Shown here: positions 17,182-26,613 of the stretch, one piece after another
Numbering within the stretch: position 1 is the first letter of the stretch
Layout of the letters: each line of letters begins with the position of its first letter
Assembly (NCBI RefSeq): GCF_900459175.1
Contig: NZ_UHFA01000002.1
Location: 1,612,001 to 1,676,000, forward strand
Source: Streptococcus downei MFe28
GTDB lineage: Bacteria > Bacillota > Bacilli > Lactobacillales > Streptococcaceae
DNA length: 64,000 nt
Reading direction: 5' to 3'
The notes under the pieces: model-generated
Seen by the model: the letters and a program-made list of their open reading frames with translations, nothing else
The model's database searches: none
What the model was told of the DNA's origin: nothing
Position numbers and translations under genes: made by a program

Positions 17182-18882
17182 CTAGTCTTCTTCCACTTCT
17201 AGCTTATCAGAGAGAAATTCAAAGCCGTCTGGAATCAGGCCATCCTCTTCCTTAGCTTCTACTTGATCATCTGGGGAGTCTGATGAAACCTCTGAACCTT
17301 TTTGACCTCGCATCTTTTGGGCAAATTCGGCACGGATTTCTTCAAAATCAGCCTTGGGCACGGCCATAATCTGCGGAGAAAAGCCGGCGGCCTGGCTCAT
17401 AATATTACCAAACATGGTATTGAGGTCGCTGCGTTTCATGGCCTGCTCGGCATTGAAAGCAGCTCGAAAGGCTAAAATAGCATTTTCACTATTGGCTAGG
17501 ACTGGCTCAGAACCCAGCAACAGGGCGCGATCCTGGGGTCCGATAGAGTCTAAAATTTCATTCCAGGAGGACTTGAGGGCATCCAGATATTGGCGAGATT
17601 TTTCACTATCAGCAACCGTTTCTTCCATGATGGTCAAAATCTTGGCCTTGTCCACCTTGAATTTGAAATTAGTGGAAGCCTTGGGCTTGCTGACTGGAGC
17701 GGAAGCTGTGAAATTCCCCGTCTCTAGTTGAGCCTTAAGCTGAGCTACTTCTCTTTTGAGGATTTGAATTTCTTTCTCTAATTCTTCTGAGTTTCCAGCT
17801 CGGTCTTGACTTGGTGCTTGCTGGGCATCAGCCAGTTGGATGGTCATCATCTCCGCATAGATTTTCGGCTGGGTGCCGTTCTTTAGCTCAGGCATGGTCC
17901 GGGTGATGATGTCAATCATGGCAAAGAGCCGTCTCTGGTCCAGCGTCAAATTTTCCTCAAAAGCCTGCGAACTCCGACTAACCTGACCACCTGCCTGAAC
18001 CAAAAGGATATCTCGCAGATAATCCAGTAGGTCGGTGGCAAAACGACTCATGCCCTTGCCACTATCAAAGATGGTATTGAGATTGGTCAGGGCGGCTAGG
18101 CTATCATGCTGGATTAGGTTGGCTAGATAATCATCCAGAGCCGCTTGACCGACAGAACCTGTGATTTCTTCAGCTATGGCTGCTGTCACCTGATTGTCGG
18201 CCGAAAGGCTGAGGGCTTGGTCTAGGATGGACAAGGCATCGCGCATTCCTCCTTCGGCCTGTCGAGCAATCAAATTGAGGGCCTGGTCCTCATAGGCGAT
18301 GCCTTCCTTGTCCAAAATCTCAGCCATATGTTGGCGGATGGCAGTCTGCTTAATAGCCTTGAACTCAAAACGTTGAACCCGAGAGAGGATGGTCGCTGGA
18401 ATCTTATGCAACTCGGTTGTCGCCAGGATAAAGACAACATTCTCCGTCGGTTCTTCCAAGGTCTTGAGCAGGGCGTTGAAAGCCCCTGTTGAGAGCATAT
18501 GAACTTCATCAATAATATAGACTTTGTAGGTAGCCCGACTGGGCGCATAGGTCGACTTATCGCGAATTTCTCGGATTTCATCGACTCCATTGTTGGAGGC
18601 TGCATCAATTTCGATGACATCTTCCAGACTACCTTCGGTTATGTCTCGACAGATGTCACAGTCATTACAAGGCTCACCATCTACTTGATTAGGGCAGTTC
18701 ATAGCCTTAGCAAAGATTTTAGCCACACTAGTTTTCCCAGTCCCCCGTGGGCCTGAAAAGAGATAGGCATGACTGATTTTTCCAGAAGCTACCGCCTGCT
18801 TGAGGGTGGTGGCCACTACTTCTTGACCAACTAATTCCTGGAAGGTCTGGCTGCGGTATTTTCGATAAAGGGCTTGGTACAT
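17182..18882 (-). CDS. dnaX: DNA polymerase III subunit gamma/tau
   Basis: DnaX is the clamp-loader ATPase and organiser of the replisome. The 566-residue protein has Walker A GPRGTGKTS at 44-52, a four-cysteine zinc site (C63, C72, C75, C78), Walker B with DEVH at about 125-128 and the SRC-type sensor ATTELHKIPATILSRVQRFEF. A tau-like tail with coiled coil and acidic end follows from about 370. Its ATG overlaps the stop of the upstream GAF gene by one base (TAATG), so translation is coupled. It appears intact. Confidence 0.96.
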   Translation of the reverse strand: MYQALYRKYRSQTFQELVGQEVVATTLKQAVASGKISHAYLFSGPRGTGKTSVAKIFAKAMNCPNQVDGEPCNDCDICRDITEGSLEDVIEIDAASNNGVDEIREIRDKSTYAPSRATYKVYIIDEVHMLSTGAFNALLKTLEEPTENVVFILATTELHKIPATILSRVQRFEFKAIKQTAIRQHMAEILDKEGIAYEDQALNLIARQAEGGMRDALSILDQALSLSADNQVTAAIAEEITGSVGQAALDDYLANLIQHDSLAALTNLNTIFDSGKGMSRFATDLLDYLRDILLVQAGGQVSRSSQAFEENLTLDQRRLFAMIDIITRTMPELKNGTQPKIYAEMMTIQLADAQQAPSQDRAGNSEELEKEIQILKREVAQLKAQLETGNFTASAPVSKPKASTNFKFKVDKAKILTIMEETVADSEKSRQYLDALKSSWNEILDSIGPQDRALLLGSEPVLANSENAILAFRAAFNAEQAMKRSDLNTMFGNIMSQAAGFSPQIMAVPKADFEEIRAEFAQKMRGQKGSEVSSDSPDDQVEAKEEDGLIPDGFEFLSDKLEVEED

Positions 18883-19379
18883 TAGTTCTTAACTCCAAAC
18901 ATAGCAAAATTCCAGTCTGTCTTTTCCAACAGAATGGCCACAAATTGCTCCAAATAATCCTTGTCCATCTGGTCATAATCGCCAACCAAACTGGAATCCA
19001 AATCCAGTACACCGAGGAGCTGGTCGTCTTGATAGATAGGGACAACAATTTCTGAAAGAGCAGCTGAATCACAGGAGATATAATTGGCGTGCTGGGTCAC
19101 ATCGTCCACAATCAGCGTTTGATTTTTATGGGCGGACTCGCCGCAGACACCCTTGCCAAGCTGGATATGAACACAAGAGACCTTACCCTGGAAGGGTCCC
19201 AAAATCAATTCTTGGCCATCATAAAGATAAAAGCCGGCAAATACCGAATTGGGCAGGGCTTCCTTAATCAGGGCCGAGGCATTGGCCAGATTAGCGAGAA
19301 CATTGGTCTCCCCTTCTAAGAGGGACTCCAACTGGACAAGCAACAAGTCATAAAGGGATTTTTTCTCTGAATTCGTCAT
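18882..19379 (-). CDS. msrC: Free methionine-(R)-sulfoxide reductase (GAF domain)
   Basis: This 165-residue single-GAF protein reduces free methionine-R-sulfoxide. The three family cysteines are present with the expected spacing: VSC, ten residues on GVCGES, and 24 residues on [21 protein letters not shown] near the end is also typical. The ATG at 19379 starts the family homology; the open frame extends upstream to 19517 without family similarity. The stop overlaps the dnaX start codon by one base, an arrangement seen in streptococci. Confidence 0.88.
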   Translation of the reverse strand: MTNSEKKSLYDLLLVQLESLLEGETNVLANLANASALIKEALPNSVFAGFYLYDGQELILGPFQGKVSCVHIQLGKGVCGESAHKNQTLIVDDVTQHANYISCDSAALSEIVVPIYQDDQLLGVLDLDSSLVGDYDQMDKDYLEQFVAILLEKTDWNFAMFGVKN

Positions 19380-19486
19380 AAGGTTATTATAGCAAAAATT
19401 GGGACCAGAGGCGAGCTGGCCAAGTCGTAGATTGGTAAAAGTAAAAAGCGAATTTAGGGGCAGGCTCCCGACTTCTTCGCAGACCA

Positions 19487-19520
19487 TTAAAAAGACCTGA
19501 AATCGTCCTGATTTCAAGTC
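19487..19520 (-). terminator. Terminator after the aquaporin gene
   Basis: On the minus strand the arms GACTTGAAATCA and TGATTTCAGGTC-like (GATTTCAGGTC) pair around GGACG and are followed by TTTTTAA. Confidence 0.75.
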
Positions 19521-19547
19521 TAGAAGGAAGTTACTTGGCGCTTAATA

Positions 19548-20222
19548 TTATTCTTCAGTTCCCAACAATTGATCACCAACAATAGCAGCAAAGATACCAC
19601 CAACGATTGGTGCCAGGATAAAGATCCAAACTTGCTTGAAAGCAGAGCCACCGATAAAGAGGGCTGGTGCCAAGCTACGAGCTGGGTTGACCGAAAGTCC
19701 TGTGATGTTGAGGCCGACAAGAATCATCAGCACCAAGGTAAGTCCGATAACGATGCCAGCAATCTTGGCGTTACCCTTACTTTCAGAAGTTACGGTAACA
19801 ATAACCAAAATAAAGATAAAGCTAGCCACTACTTCAAAGAGGAAACCTCCAAGAGCCGTTACGCCATCAGCCAAGGCATTTTGACCAAGACCGACCTTAT
19901 CAACGGAAAGACCTGAGTTGCTGACCAAGAAATAAAGGAAGGAAGATGCCAAGAGGGCACCAACCACTTGAGCAACAATATAGCTAGCCAGATCCTTAGC
20001 ATTAAGGCGTTTATTGACAAACATAGCGATTGAAACCGCTGGGTTGAGGTGGGCACCTGAAATCGTGCCAATTGAGTAAACTGCTGCTACGATGGACAAA
20101 CCGAAGGCAAGAGCGATACCGACATGGCCGATCCCCTCCATACCATTACCAAAAGCGACAGTTCCCGTCCCAACGAAAACTAGGATAAATGTACCGATTA
20201 ATTCTGCGAAAAATTTCTTCAT
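19548..20222 (-). CDS. aqpZ: Aquaporin / MIP-family channel
   Basis: This is a 224-residue six-helix channel with both NPA motifs (GAHLNPAVS and SVNPARSLAPAL). The Arg after the second NPA is the selectivity filter Arg, and the small size and SVNPARS motif favour a water channel over a glycerol facilitator. A terminator follows directly and the gene has its own upstream gap, so it is monocistronic. Confidence 0.88.
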   Translation of the reverse strand: MKKFFAELIGTFILVFVGTGTVAFGNGMEGIGHVGIALAFGLSIVAAVYSIGTISGAHLNPAVSIAMFVNKRLNAKDLASYIVAQVVGALLASSFLYFLVSNSGLSVDKVGLGQNALADGVTALGGFLFEVVASFIFILVIVTVTSESKGNAKIAGIVIGLTLVLMILVGLNITGLSVNPARSLAPALFIGGSAFKQVWIFILAPIVGGIFAAIVGDQLLGTEE

Positions 20223-20400
20223 TTTTCCCTCCCAAAAGTTTAGTTATTTAGTACGGGAATTATTATAGCCTTCCTTCTTTGAAGAATCAAATAATACGAC
20301 TTGAAAACGCAATGAGTTTGTAATAAGTTTGACTTGATGGTTTTCAGAAAAAAACGCAAAGCTAGTAAACAACAAAAGACCACCAAGTGGCCCTTTAATT

Positions 20401-20979
20401 CTAGTTCTTTTGGCAAGAATAAGCTATCCAACCTCCCTTTTGATAGGTGGCGATAAGTTGAAAGCCCAAAGGTTGGATAAAAGCCTTAAAATCCTCCGTC
20501 GTTTTCAATTGAGGAAGAAAATAGGCTAATTTACTTTGTTCACAAGCCAGCAATAACTGCCCCCTTTCTTTCAACAGACGGTAAATTTCGTTCAAACCTG
20601 CTGCCAAATCATCCCAATGAAAATGTGTTTGAAAGCCACAGACCAAATCAAAACATCCAGTTTGAAAATCGGTCTGTTCAATAGATGAGACAGTAAAATC
20701 TAGCCTACCCGCAATTTCTAGCTTCTTAGCCTCTCGAATTGCTGTTGGGGAAATATCCAAACCATGAACCTCTGCCAAAGGAAAGACTGAACTGAGATAG
20801 GCACTCGATTTTCCGTTACCGACCCCAACATCTAAGATACGCTGAACTTGAGAAGTCCTAACAAATTGCAAACTCCACTTGACCATGGGTAAATAGGATT
20901 TGTTCCAGATTGCCATCATCATCCTACCAATGGAGCCTGATGGCATCTTGGACTGATTGATTAAGTAGTTTAAAATCAT
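20401..20979 (-). CDS. Class I SAM-dependent methyltransferase
   Basis: The 192-residue protein has SAM motif I ILDVGVGNGKSS, motif II VHGLDIS, and FDLVCGFQTHFHWDDL as the post-motif. The substrate is unknown; it resembles small-molecule methyltransferases near UbiE/COQ5. AAGGGA precedes the ATG at 20979. A decayed relative lies upstream at 21112-21450, suggesting an old tandem duplication. Confidence 0.85.
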   Translation of the reverse strand: MILNYLINQSKMPSGSIGRMMMAIWNKSYLPMVKWSLQFVRTSQVQRILDVGVGNGKSSAYLSSVFPLAEVHGLDISPTAIREAKKLEIAGRLDFTVSSIEQTDFQTGCFDLVCGFQTHFHWDDLAAGLNEIYRLLKERGQLLLACEQSKLAYFLPQLKTTEDFKAFIQPLGFQLIATYQKGGWIAYSCQKN

Positions 20980-21111
20980 AAATATCCCTTTTTAGTAAAC
21001 ATCTTATCGCCCTGTAATTTTTCAACAAGTTAGTTTATGGAAGGCCGATGTCTTCATTATAGCAAAAAAGCCACAAACTAAGTCAAAATTCTTACTAGAA
21101 AATCAGCCTGC

Positions 21112-21450
21112 TCAAGAGCTGAAACGGAAATGTATCTGGTCGGGGTTTTCTAGCATTTTAGCTGTCTTGATGGCTGTCAGGAGAATGTTAGTGCCCTTGT
21201 TTGAGGAAAGGCCGAACTGAGGGTAGACAATGGATTTTCCATTGCCATTCTGATATCGAAAATCCTTGGCAAAACCTGCAAGGGACTAAGTTTAAACTCC
21301 AGCTAATACCATCGGGAGATAAACCTTGTTCCACATCTGCATCATAACTTTTCCAGCTAAACCAATTGGCTTTTGGGCTATCCAACAAAATAGACAAAAA
21401 CAGCTTGACAGCATAGCTGCAACTAAGCAATTCTGTAAAATTGTCATTTT
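21112..21450 (-). pseudogene. Remnant of a second methyltransferase paralogous to 20401-20979
   Basis: In different frames the minus strand gives QKPIGLAGKVMMQMWNK followed by VYLPMV, then GNGKSIVYPQFGLSS and TAIKTAKMLENPDQIHF. These line up with GSIGRMMMAIWNKSYLPMV, GNGKSSAYLSSVFP and TAIREAKKLEIAGRLDF of the neighbouring intact methyltransferase. Frameshifts and stops separate the pieces and nothing C-terminal of the SAM-binding half remains. It is a decayed duplicate, not a gene. Confidence 0.7.
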
Positions 21451-22019
21451 TCATATCTTCTCTTATATTCTTCCTTAGCTTTTTGGGTATAGGTTTTGAT
21501 AAAATCACTCTTAGCTTCTGTATAAGCATCGCGATTGTGTTCATATTTTTTCCAGAGAATTTTTTTTAAAGACTCATAGTCTTTAGCAAGGTCGGGATAC
21601 TCTCTGAGATAATCGCGAAAATAGAGTTCATCATTATCTCCTTGATAGCGTAAATGGAGATGAAAAACCTTATCCGCAAAGCCCTCTGGCTCATAGCCTT
21701 TATTAAAAGACAGGCGGCTGCCACTTTCAGACATGAGCTGATAACCAGCATTAAAAAGTCTCTGCTTGATGGACTGAAGGTCTGAACCTTTTGGCACTTC
21801 CAGCAAGATATCAACGATATTCTTAGCCCAAATACCATCAATAGCGGTGCTGCCAATATGGGACAGTCTACTGACACTTGATTCAGAAAGCAAGGCCAGC
21901 AGGCATCCCGCTTCCTGCTCGTACCAGTCTGCCCAGTCATCCTGATGCTCGACTAAAAAGATAGGAAAAAGCTGCCAAAGTTCTTCTAACGTCATTTCTG
22001 TTAATGATTTTACTTTCAT
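21444..22019 (-). CDS. GrpB family protein (UPF0157)
   Basis: The 191-residue protein shows the GrpB nucleotidyltransferase-like pattern: SHIGSTAIDGIWAKNIVDILLEV, with the paired acidic residues replaced in part, HLHLRYQGDNDELYFRDYLRE and an alanine/lysine-rich last helix. The family belongs to the nucleotidyltransferase superfamily, but its substrate is not established. The ATG at 22019 lies 8 nt after the stop of the hydrolase gene, whose final GGAGG may serve as the ribosome binding site. Confidence 0.85.
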   Translation of the reverse strand: MKVKSLTEMTLEELWQLFPIFLVEHQDDWADWYEQEAGCLLALLSESSVSRLSHIGSTAIDGIWAKNIVDILLEVPKGSDLQSIKQRLFNAGYQLMSESGSRLSFNKGYEPEGFADKVFHLHLRYQGDNDELYFRDYLREYPDLAKDYESLKKILWKKYEHNRDAYTEAKSDFIKTYTQKAKEEYKRRYEK

Positions 22020-22026
22020 TTGATCG

Positions 22027-22830
22027 TCAACCTCCATTCCCTTGCAAAAAATCAAAGACTCTCTGATTAAAATCTTTAGCTTCGCTGTAGGCTGAGTGTC
22101 CTAAATTCTCATAAAGATAGAAAGGACATCCCAGCTTATTCGCCAACTCTAGACTTGCTTGGCCAGATACCACCAAATCTTTGGCAGCGCCGATAACCAG
22201 TGTCGGACAGTTGATAGCCCCTAGCTCTTCATAGACATCAAAGGTCAGACAGGCTTGGGCTAAAATCAGAAAACGCTCGATTTCCTTTGGCTTTAAGCAT
22301 TTGGCTAGCAGTGCAATCAGCCATCTATGTTTTTGCACATAATTTTCGGAATAGGTTTTGGCGAACATGTCCTTAATCAATTTTTCCCGGTCTCGTTTTT
22401 GTGCCAAGGCAATCCAGCCACCAATAGTTGACTGAACAAGAGTATTTTGCCGCGATAATGTTACGCCCAGTACCAAGCGGCTGACTAATTCTGGATGCTT
22501 AATGGTTAAGCTTTGTGCAATCATGCCGCCCTGCGATATTCCCACGACATCCGCATTTTTAACCCCTAACTCCGTCATTACCAAGGCCAAATCATCTGCC
22601 ATATCTGATACCTGATAGCCCCTTGGGATATGATTTCTGCGGTCAAACATATAGACCTTATAATCTTTAGCAAAGAGCCGATACATGAAGGACATCTGCC
22701 AGGCCTTTCCACGCAGGCGAGACAGACTCAATCCAGAAATCAAAACCAGTGGCTGCTGTCCTAAACCAAAAGTGAGGTAGTCAACCTCAAAATTATCTCT
22801 CTTGAATAAGACGTTTTTAGCTTTATACAT
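22027..22830 (-). CDS. Alpha/beta hydrolase
   Basis: The 267-residue protein has an oxyanion-type PLVLISGLSLS strand, the nucleophile elbow GISQGG with Ser, LVIGAAKDLV with the acidic residue, and NLGHSAY with the catalytic His. The ATG at 22830 is preceded by AAGGAGAG at 7 nt; the frame extends upstream to 22923 into repeat DNA. The substrate is unknown. It forms a pair with the grpB-like gene. Confidence 0.85.
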   Translation of the reverse strand: MYKAKNVLFKRDNFEVDYLTFGLGQQPLVLISGLSLSRLRGKAWQMSFMYRLFAKDYKVYMFDRRNHIPRGYQVSDMADDLALVMTELGVKNADVVGISQGGMIAQSLTIKHPELVSRLVLGVTLSRQNTLVQSTIGGWIALAQKRDREKLIKDMFAKTYSENYVQKHRWLIALLAKCLKPKEIERFLILAQACLTFDVYEELGAINCPTLVIGAAKDLVVSGQASLELANKLGCPFYLYENLGHSAYSEAKDFNQRVFDFLQGNGG

Positions 22831-22869
22831 TGCGGCTCTCCTTAGATTAGCAGTTATTCTATCAAAAAG

Positions 22870-23457
22870 GGAGTGGGAAGGAAGCCAAAATTGAAAATTT
22901 TGGTTCGTATTCCCACCCCGCACAGCTTAAACGAGCTTGGGACAAAAGTCCTAAGCTTGATTCTGTTGTGTAGTACTAAACAATTGACGCAGTGGTTGGG
23001 AGTATGACTGTTGGCTATGCCAAGAAGTCTTACCCCTGCACAGTTCATTAGGTGCCTTAGCACCAATGAACCACTGCTGATTGGAAGTCCTTATCCCTTG
23101 CCTTGCAAGTGATAGCGGCCTTCCTAATCAACTGTGCGGAGGTGGGATTGAAATGCTCCAGTGGAGGATTTCAACCCGATCCTTAAAATAAGAGAGCGAG
23201 GAAAATCGAAATCGCCATTTTTTATGACGATTTACCGATTTTTGCCCCACTCTCTTTCTTTCGCTCTTGAATTAGAAAAAGGCGAAACCGTCTGGGGACT
23301 TTTTGAGGTTGGAAATAGGATGAACACCGTTCATCACATGCATTTAGGTTTTTCTGCTTTGGCCTTGCGACAAAAGGAAAACCAGCCAACCACTGCGTCA
23401 AGAATTTATCCCAAAACAAAGAATACTGGACAAGTTTTTGCCCAGCCTTCATTTCTT
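22870..23457. repeat. Long non-coding block with inverted repeated segments
   Basis: This gap has no credible gene. It contains an inverted pair TTGACGCAGTGGTTGG (about 22982) and CCAACCACTGCGTCAA (about 23388), the palindromic AAAATTGAAAATTTT, and a GGTGGGA-rich stretch. The short open frames here show no codon structure and no ribosome binding site. It looks like dispersed intergenic repeat DNA common in streptococci. Confidence 0.55.
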
Positions 23458-24243
23458 TTAATAATATTCACCTTGGCGGTAGTTCCATGAGTTAAAGGCG
23501 TCTGAGAGGTTCATCATAATCTTGTCGATGTCCAGTCCCTTACGGATGACAACTGGGCAGTTATTGATGGAACGGCTGTCCTTTCCTTGTTCAGGAATGA
23601 GCTTACCATCCTTATCGACCATTGAAACCATAACGCCTTGTTCGTAGCGGGTTTCAACGTTCTTGTCTGGTTGGATTGAAGCAACATAGTCATCGGCCTC
23701 GATAACCAGGTCAACAGCTTCTTCGATTTGACTACCGATGCCTTCAACCTTACCACGGTTCCCCTTACCTGATGGGTTGGCAGAGGAAGCGTAAACCATC
23801 TTACCTTCTTTTTCCCACATTTCCTTAGCAATTTGTTCTCCAGCTACGCCGAACTTGATAACAAAACAAGAGGTCTTACGGCTATCGGTCATCAATTCTT
23901 CCCGACCATCACCAAAGGCTTGGAGTTTAGCATAGGCTTCTTCCTTCCATGGGAGGATACAACCCAGCAGAATATCTTGGTCCCAATGTTTTTGGTAGAA
24001 GCTTTCGATTTCTGGGGTCAATTGAGCCAAGGCACGTAGCTCATCCATGCTACCACAGAGGACAACACCTGGTTTATTGCGCTTGCGGTTTTTGGCAGCG
24101 AACTTGCGTTCCAAACCAGCCTTGTCGCTGGTCATGATGATGTAGCCAACCTTGGTTGGGCAGACGATACAGCCGCCCTCACCTTTTACAATCTCAAGTC
24201 CTTCTTGTGAAAGATTTCCGTCCCATTGAATGTGTTTTGTCAT
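23458..24243 (-). CDS. Sua5/YrdC-like (threonylcarbamoyl-AMP synthase family) protein
   Basis: The 261-residue protein has the YrdC-fold pattern: EGGCIVCPTKVGYIIMT, AKNRKRNKPG, a Lys/Arg-rich nucleotide site and VYASSANPSGKGNRGKVEGI. Family members make the tRNA t6A intermediate; this one has a C-terminal extension and diverged motifs, so it may be a YciO-like paralogue with another role. It has its own gap on both sides. Confidence 0.75.
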   Translation of the reverse strand: MTKHIQWDGNLSQEGLEIVKGEGGCIVCPTKVGYIIMTSDKAGLERKFAAKNRKRNKPGVVLCGSMDELRALAQLTPEIESFYQKHWDQDILLGCILPWKEEAYAKLQAFGDGREELMTDSRKTSCFVIKFGVAGEQIAKEMWEKEGKMVYASSANPSGKGNRGKVEGIGSQIEEAVDLVIEADDYVASIQPDKNVETRYEQGVMVSMVDKDGKLIPEQGKDSRSINNCPVVIRKGLDIDKIMMNLSDAFNSWNYRQGEYY

Positions 24244-24351
24244 GTTACTTCTCCAAATTATTAATCAATTGCTTCGCTTATTTTACCATGAAAAGTTGGA
24301 ATTTTCAAGGTTTTTTCAGAATTTTCAAAAACTAAGTAATTCCCGTTGGGC

Positions 24352-24945
24352 CTAGTTCTGCCAGTAGCTTGGACGATGCTTCTCGTAGTCGCTAATCAGA
24401 TCCTCATACTGGAGGGTGATGCCGATGTCGTCCAGACCATTGAGTAGCCTGTGTTTCCAATCACCGTCAATTTCAAAATCAAAGTCACCGACTGGTGAGA
24501 TGATTTTTTGCTGCGGCAGATCAACGGTTATCTGGTCGGTTGGCGCTAAGCGGGCCAATTTCTGGCGAACCTCTAAGGGCTGGACAATGGGCAAAATGCC
24601 ATTGTTGAGGTCATTATTGTAGTGAATGTCCCCGAAGGAACCAGCGATGATGACCTTGAAACCATAGTCGGCCAAGGCCCAGGCAGCATGTTCCCTTGAG
24701 GATCCAGCACCAAAATTATCTCCGGCAATCAAGATAGTTGCCTTGCGGTAGGGGGCAGTATTGAAAATAAAATCAGGATTTTCGGTATAGTTGTCATCTA
24801 AATAGCGCCACTCGTACATGAGGTACTTGCCGAAGCCCTTCTTATCAATCAACTTGAGGAACTGCTTGGGCAAAATCTGGTCGGTGTCGATATTGTCATT
24901 CATCAGAGGCACGGTAGTCCCTGTATAAACGGTAAATTTTTCCAT
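24352..24945 (-). CDS. leuD: 3-isopropylmalate dehydratase small subunit
   Basis: LeuD joins LeuC to isomerise 2- to 3-isopropylmalate. The 197-residue protein starts [14 protein letters not shown] and contains [27 protein letters not shown] and [15 protein letters not shown]. The ATG at 24945 follows AGGAGG at 7 nt and lies 13 nt after leuC; a longer frame to 25107 only overlaps leuC. It is the last gene of the leu operon. Confidence 0.96.
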   Translation of the reverse strand: MEKFTVYTGTTVPLMNDNIDTDQILPKQFLKLIDKKGFGKYLMYEWRYLDDNYTENPDFIFNTAPYRKATILIAGDNFGAGSSREHAAWALADYGFKVIIAGSFGDIHYNNDLNNGILPIVQPLEVRQKLARLAPTDQITVDLPQQKIISPVGDFDFEIDGDWKHRLLNGLDDIGITLQYEDLISDYEKHRPSYWQN

Positions 24946-24958
24946 GCTAGGCTTCCTC

Positions 24959-26347
24959 CTACTGGGCTTCTGGTAGTTGTCGGACATCGACAAAGTGGCC
25001 GTTGATGGCTGCTGCTGCTGCCATAGCTGGACTGCAGAGGTGGGTTCTGGCCCCCACACCTTGGCGGTCTTCAAAATTGCGGTTGCTGGTTGAAGCACAG
25101 TGAACACCGGCAGGAACCTTGTCTGGATTCATGCCCAGACACATAGAACAACCGGGATCCCGCCATTCAAATCCAGCATCAGTAAAGATTTTATCCAACC
25201 CTAGCTTTTCGGCAGCTGTCTTGACTGGTCTCGAGCCTGGCACCACGATAGCCGTCAGATTAGGGGCAATATGCTTGCCCTTAACAAACCTAGCGGCCAA
25301 CTTGAGGTCACTCAGTCTAGCATTGGTGCAGGAGCCTAGGAAGACATAACCAATGTCCAGGTCTTCCACCTTCTCACCAGGCTTAGTATCCATGTACTTA
25401 TAGGCCCGCTCATCGTTCATATCACGAATTTCAGGAAAGGGTTGGTCAAAGGCCACGCCCATGGAGGGATTGGTTCCCCAGGTGACCATTGGAGCCAGTT
25501 GGGAAACATCAATCTCGATAACCTTGTCATAGTGGGCATCTGGGTCTGAAACCAAGGTCTTCCAATCAGCGATAGCCTGCTCGAACTTCTCCCCTTTAGG
25601 TGCCTGATCTCGTCCTTTGACATAATCAAAGGTGGTCTGGTCAGGGTTCATAATGCCCATTTTAGAACCAAATTCAATAGACATATTGCAGATGGTCATG
25701 CGTTCTTCCATGGAGAGGGCCTGAACAGCCTCGCCTCTGTACTCGACAACGTGACCGACACCGACAGAAACACCATACTGGGCAATCAGGGCCAGAACAT
25801 AGTCCTTGGCATAGACGCCCTTTTGGGGCTGGCCGACAAATTTAACCAAGAGTTTCTTGGGCTTGACCTGCCAGATAGTCTGGGTTGCAAAGACATGCTC
25901 GACTTCTGTGGTCCCAATTCCAAAGCCGATGGCACCAAAGGCGCCATGGGTGGCCGTGTGGCTGTCCCCACAAACGATGAACTTGCCAGGCTGGGTGCGA
26001 CCCGTTTCAGGGCCAACCATATGGACAATTCCCTGACTGGCAGAACCATGGTCTGCATGGGGAATATCAAATTCCTTGAGGTTGCGAGCCAAGGCATCCA
26101 TCTGGGCCTTGGAAATGACATCCCGAATATCGTAGATGTTGACCGTTGGTACATTATGATCAAAGGTCCCAAAAGTTAGGTCGGGTCGTCTGACCTTGCG
26201 ACCTGCTTCTCTCAGACCATCAAAGGCCTGGGGACTGGTCACTTCGTGGATGTAGTGCTGATCCACATACATGAGTTGAGGCTCACCTTCCTTGCCAGTA
26301 ATGACATGGCGGTCCCAAACCTTATCAAAAATTGATTGTCCACTCAT
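24959..26347 (-). CDS. leuC: 3-isopropylmalate dehydratase large subunit
   Basis: LeuC is the aconitase-type subunit with a [4Fe-4S] cluster. The 462-residue protein has [20 protein letters not shown], the cluster cysteines in FLGSCTNAR and the CSMCLGMN motif, and [15 protein letters not shown] near the end. It is full length. The preceding DUF1294 gene overlaps its start by 23 nt. Confidence 0.97.
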   Translation of the reverse strand: MSGQSIFDKVWDRHVITGKEGEPQLMYVDQHYIHEVTSPQAFDGLREAGRKVRRPDLTFGTFDHNVPTVNIYDIRDVISKAQMDALARNLKEFDIPHADHGSASQGIVHMVGPETGRTQPGKFIVCGDSHTATHGAFGAIGFGIGTTEVEHVFATQTIWQVKPKKLLVKFVGQPQKGVYAKDYVLALIAQYGVSVGVGHVVEYRGEAVQALSMEERMTICNMSIEFGSKMGIMNPDQTTFDYVKGRDQAPKGEKFEQAIADWKTLVSDPDAHYDKVIEIDVSQLAPMVTWGTNPSMGVAFDQPFPEIRDMNDERAYKYMDTKPGEKVEDLDIGYVFLGSCTNARLSDLKLAARFVKGKHIAPNLTAIVVPGSRPVKTAAEKLGLDKIFTDAGFEWRDPGCSMCLGMNPDKVPAGVHCASTSNRNFEDRQGVGARTHLCSPAMAAAAAINGHFVDVRQLPEAQ

Positions 26348-26612
26348 TTTTAAATCTCCATAAACAATAGATAAGACTGACTTGGATTAATATGCCTAGA
26401 TACCAAGCTAGTCTAAAATACCACTTCTTGGTCTTGTGGTGAAATAATTTTCCTGCTAGATATGCTCCCAGACCAGCTCCTGTCAGACTAAGGATTAAGA
26501 GGGCCTTTTCTGGAATTCGCCATTGCCCCTTTATCGCTCGTCTTTTATCAATCCCGTAGAGGCAAAAAGTCAGAGCATTCCAGAAAATCAAGAGGGCTAG
26601 TAAAATCTTCAT
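26325..26612 (-). CDS. DUF1294 small membrane protein inside the leu operon
   Basis: This protein of about 95 residues has an N-terminal membrane helix, the DUF1294 signature [28 protein letters not shown] and a HKTKKWYF stretch, and a final helix. The ATG at 26612 begins one base after the leuB stop; a TTG at 26627 would overlap leuB. It overlaps leuC by 23 nt, so it must be cotranscribed with leucine biosynthesis. Function is unknown. Confidence 0.85.
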   Translation of the reverse strand: MKILLALLIFWNALTFCLYGIDKRRAIKGQWRIPEKALLILSLTGAGLGAYLAGKLFHHKTKKWYFRLAWYLGILIQVSLIYCLWRFKNEWTINF

Positions 26613-26613
26613 C

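Noticed and set aside
18882..19517. Longer GAF protein starting at 19517
   Set aside because: The extra 46 residues are unlike the family, and a terminator for the aquaporin gene overlaps that end.
23161..23490. 109-codon plus-strand frame
   Set aside because: It lies in repeat-rich non-coding DNA, has no domain, and overlaps the end of the YrdC-like gene.
24352..25107. Longer leuD with an N-terminal extension
   Set aside because: The extension overlaps leuC in another frame and has no similarity to LeuD; ATG at 24945 has AGGAGG.
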